Of a stretch of 31,862 bases of DNA, positions 28,800 through 31,862 are shown in pieces. The DNA comes from Gnetum montanum (Eukaryota > Streptophyta > Gnetopsida > Gnetales > Gnetaceae). Under the pieces are notes generated by a model that was not told the origin of the DNA, made no database searches, and saw only the letters and a program-made list of their open reading frames with translations. Positions within the stretch are counted from its first letter, which is position 1; every line of letters starts with the position of its first letter. A program made the position numbers and the translations under genes. Where the stretch lies: the NCBI GenBank assembly GCA_015680685.1, contig MNCI01001825.1, forward strand, positions 734,107 through 765,968, in the 5' to 3' direction.

Positions 28800-31250
28800 C
28801 AAAATTTTTTACCAACAGCAAGTCTTTGTCTAGTTCTTAGCTACGATGGTTCTTCCTACTGTAGCAATTCCTATAGTTGATTAACTTGTCCATCCAGGTA
28901 GAAATGATTTAGCATAGCTAGGTATTTCTTCAGATCTATCAAAATATCATTGATTATGTGGGCTAAGTCAAATAGGTTTGTAGTTATCAAAATTTTTCAT
29001 GGACATGATATAATTGGGAACATCTTATTTGCTTAAATGAACCACAAAATGAATAATTTTTGTGTAATGTTAAACGCTCATCTTGCTAGATACTCTAAGA
29101 CATCAAGTTGCCTAATCTAGTGGGTTTAGAGGATTTATAACAATACTATTATTACTTGAAATTTCTTCTTTGTCTCATTTTGGAGCTTGATCTCATGGTT
29201 AAAAAACGTAAGTGTTGTTGCTACTGCTTCTTGACTTCATTTATAGGTCAACCAACTATCAACATGACTAGATTAACATACATGAGGATAGCAAGCTCCA
29301 TGTAATGGACTCTCTCTTCTATTTAAAAGTCCTTGACTTTAATTTTGGCCTAATTAATTATAGTAATACTGTCAATGATACTTGTCTATGCAATGTTTAA
29401 AGACTATTATAAAGTACCATTGATATGGGCCCTAGCTATTCTAATCTCATTTTCATTAATTTATTTTTGGAGGCCTACTTGATTCATATAATGTCTTTTG
29501 AACATTTTTTGTTTGGTAACCTCATTCTCTGGGTTCTAATCTCTATTATAGATCTCTGCTACAATGCCCTGAATTCTACCATTGATAGATTTCTATGCTT
29601 ATGAGAAAACCTATCGATATCAACATTTACCTTTACAAAATATCCACAAATGTGACTTAACTAATTCTCTAGTTGCTCTTTCTCCTTAGCTACTTATCTA
29701 AACCTTTGGTTTTGGGTAGCCAAATCCTTATTCTCTTCCTTTAATATGGTAATGTTCTTTTGTAAGACATGACTTAACATCAACTATCGAAGCATCTAAT
29801 GTGATTTTCTTCCTCTCCATCTCTAATTAATCTTAGCTATTAGACATTGTATTAAATTGGCTCTAAATTACTCAAGAAACTTAGGAGTAATGAACCTAGT
29901 TAGATCTTGAATTTGAATATAAAGTTAGACCTCCTTATCTTTTAACTTTTGCACTTGTAATTCTACATGTTGCAATTAAACTTCTAGAAGCAAAAACTTT
30001 TCTTTGGTCATAATAAGTTCATATTGCACTGTTGTGATATTTTCAAGAACTTTAAAAATGTTTTAAATAATTTGGACCATTTACACAAATCTATCTAAAT
30101 CATCTTAATGTTAGGCTACAAACATTGTTCCATCTTCTATTATTCCAGTACCAATAAACACTTGAACATCTTACATCCTAGTGAAATTAGCAATGGATGT
30201 TGTACACAAATTCAAGATTATGCTAACTTATTTTGTGATTTTCTTAGCAATGCTTTCTTAGTCTTCATGGGGCATGATTAGGATTGTGATCCCATTGCAT
30301 GATGCAAGGATGACCTAGAATTTAGCAACATTTTCAAAGATTTGTATAGTCCAATCATCCCTTGTAACATTAACAAAAATTTGGTTAGTAACATAATTTC
30401 AAAATATGTGAGGTGTAACCAACATATGTATAGTCCAATCACCCCTTGTAACATTAACAAAAATTTGGTTAGTAACATAATTTCAAAAGATGTGATGTGT
30501 AACCAACATATGTATAGTCCAATCATCCCAAGATCTGTTGTAGGAATATGGATGGTAGGACTTACACCACTTATTTCTAATTGATCATTTTAGAAGGTAC
30601 CAACATAATCATATTTACATATGATACATTCGTAGTTCTTCAGACTATATTATTAGTGCATCCAAGTATCATGTCTTACTTGCATAGCTTCCTAATAAGA
30701 TAAGAAATTGATAACGTGAGCTTAGCTCAATCTTTCTCTTGAATCCTTCTTTCTATTCCTAAAAAAAAAAAGAATATGTGCCATGTTTGCTAGGTATTTT
30801 CCACTTGAAATTACACTTTCTCGTGCCACATAGGTTGATATTCTCTTCAATCACTTTATGGGGTAAATATGATATCTCATTATTTTAAAATATATCTTGT
30901 TAGCCAGTGATAGGAATCCAAAGTTCTTATTCTTGGTTCCATACGTACTTTCCATTCATAAACTTCTCATTTTTGTATCAGAATTGGTGGATACCATAAC
31001 TATTTCAATAACAAGGTTGGCCAATCCTAATGCTACAATAGTAGCTTCAATAGAATATGACACTAAGACATCCTCTAATTGTAGAATTTTCTTGCCTATT
31101 ATGCCAAATTTGGTACATTTTCTCATAGAAACATTCTCTATTAGTTGAAATTGTTGGCTAGAACACTTATAGGTGTTCTAACAACTCTTATGGTGCAAAT
31201 TTTAGGAATGGCCAAAAAATCAACAAGCTAATTAATTGACATTAGATTAC
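28800..31250 (-). pseudogene. ORF3 homologue of element I (plant transposon protein-like plus coiled coil)
   Basis: On the minus strand near 31100-30790 the translation reads LEDVLVSYSIEATIVALGLA, then KNFGFLSLANKIYFKIMRYH. These align with IKDILVSYLVQAITKVVGLL and NNFGTLTPMERIYYKIVVFH of ORF3 in element A. From about 30100 to 29000 follows a charged coiled coil (VLENITTVQYELIMTKEKF against LSENITTT-x-x-KLLETRGK in A). Between the two regions are 84-bp tandem repeats. Many stops break the frame. It shows that ORF3 was a lasting part of the family. Function is unknown. Confidence 0.6.
30343..30535. repeat. 84-bp tandem repeat, two full copies and a partial third, within ORF3 of element I
   Basis: Units begin TGTATAGTCCAATCA at 30343, 30427 and 30511. 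Copies one and two differ at only a few positions. The period of 84 is a multiple of three, so on the minus strand it adds 28 codons per unit without shifting any frame. Confidence 0.9.
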
Positions 31251-31655
31251 CTAGCTAAATTTATACTAAGGCAAGGAATTAAATCTCATCATGGATAAGA
31301 AAATACTCTATAAGTGTTATTTTCTCTAGTTCATTCAACTCCACTAGATGATGAGGATTTGGAAAAGGTTTCGATCCATTGATAGCCTCATATTCTTTCA
31401 TTTTGCTTAGCTCCACTAATAATAATGCAATATTTAGCTCTCTTTTAATGCATGTCACCTTGTAGTCATTAGTTAATATGAATATTGTAAATGTCTATGC
31501 TTTTACATTTCCATTTAATTATAAACCTTAGAGCTTAGAACTAGTCAAATCCTTTACTACATATGGTGTCTAATTATCAAGATTAAACTATTCATGCACA
31601 CAATAAAGGACAAAGATCAAGCACTAAAGGAAAAAGACAACTATAGGATCAAAGT

Positions 31656-31862
31656 TGATGAGTGGCAAGGTACCCCTACACACAACCATACGAAACGAGC
31701 GTAGCACGTGCGATTCGGTCGAACTTCGCAGACGAACTAGTTGTGGCACCTAGATAGTTATCCGTAGGTCACAATTCACTATCTTCCCACTTGGAATAGT
31801 ATTATATTTGTCATGTATGGTTTCATCCAGATGAGGTGTATGATGTGTTCCTAATTCTAATG
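31656..31862 (-). repeat. LTR end (LTR-j), minus strand, running out of the window
   Basis: On the minus strand it ends GTGTAGGGGTACCTTGCCACTCATCA (31656). No primer site lies to its left, so it is the 3' LTR of a minus-strand element or a solo LTR inserted into element I. The pentamer to its left is AAAGT (31651-31655); the expected second copy is outside the window. It keeps many CG dinucleotides (for example GAAACGAGCGTAGCACGTGC at 31692-31711), unlike most other LTRs here. Confidence 0.88.

Larger units (their letters stand above)
27720..31650 (-). mobile_element. Element I: 3' part of an element-A-like retrotransposon, minus strand
   Basis: It consists of a 3' LTR (27720 to about 28610), a poorly conserved 3' stretch and an ORF3 homologue up to about 31250. 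Sequence from 31250 to 31650 is not assigned but may be its 3' module. The 5' part is cut by, or continues beyond, the LTR at 31656. It is more decayed than element A. Confidence 0.6.

Noticed and set aside
30278-30526. An 82-codon minus-strand frame with hydrophobic repeats
   Set aside because: It is an alternative frame through the 84-bp repeats. The ORF3 homology on either side is in another frame, so the membrane-like look is probably accidental.
27720-31862. LTR-i and LTR-j as the two LTRs of one complete minus-strand element
   Set aside because: No primer binding site lies beside LTR-j at 31655, the LTRs differ greatly in decay, and the left pentamers do not support a pair. LTR-j is better read as a later insertion.

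Overview
This is plant nuclear DNA made almost entirely of decayed, nested retrotransposons. I recognise no host gene, rRNA, functional tRNA or CRISPR array. The sequence is AT-rich, every open reading frame is short, and frames break at TAG/TGA/TAA codons where related proteins have Gln or Arg. The mix of Athila/Tat-like Ty3/gypsy elements (tRNA-Asp-type primer site, 5-bp target duplications, an extra ORF after integrase), a non-L1-type LINE and tRNA-derived SINE heads indicates a vascular plant with a large, slowly purged genome. A gymnosperm is plausible, but the species cannot be settled from the sequence.

Ten copies of one LTR superfamily are present. They share the last ~45 bases (TATGGTTGnGTGTAGGGGTA...CACTCATCA) and many R/U5 blocks, but their U3 parts differ. 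Layout: (1) 1-51, tail of an LTR; 52-272, a SINE-like head and a hairpin. (2) 273-12234, element A, an autonomous-type element: gag remnant, protease, RT, RNase H, integrase, a long 3' noncoding module, a third ORF (plant-transposon-protein-like domain plus coiled coil), polypurine tract and 3' LTR. Its integrase frame is split by a solo LTR (4745-5653, TSD GCTAT). (3) 12235-18950, a LINE whose RT half reads on the minus strand and whose C-terminal half reads on the plus strand. It is interrupted by a composite insertion (12529-16767, TSD ATGCA/ATGTA) and a solo LTR (17460-18358, TSD ATAGT); element A abuts its left side. (4) 18951-20001, non-coding DNA with a hairpin and two tRNA-like SINE heads. 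(5) 20002-25923, element E, complete with two LTRs and TSD GTAAT, carrying gag but no pol and no ORF3. (6) 25929-27719, AT-rich sequence with nothing recognised. (7) 27720-31655, minus strand, the 3' part of an element like A (LTR, ORF3). (8) 31656-31862, start of a better preserved LTR.

In a working family, element-A-type copies would supply protease, RT and integrase, and gag-only copies such as E and the plus-strand half of the composite could be mobilised in trans. All retrotransposon genes here are heavily interrupted, so the window records past activity. The most interesting signals are: a purine-rich copy of the 3' polypurine tract at the coding/3'-module boundary; a gag-only structure shared by two separate copies; the composite insertion whose outer end lies inside gag; and a U3-like module with TATA box and intron signals in front of ORF3.
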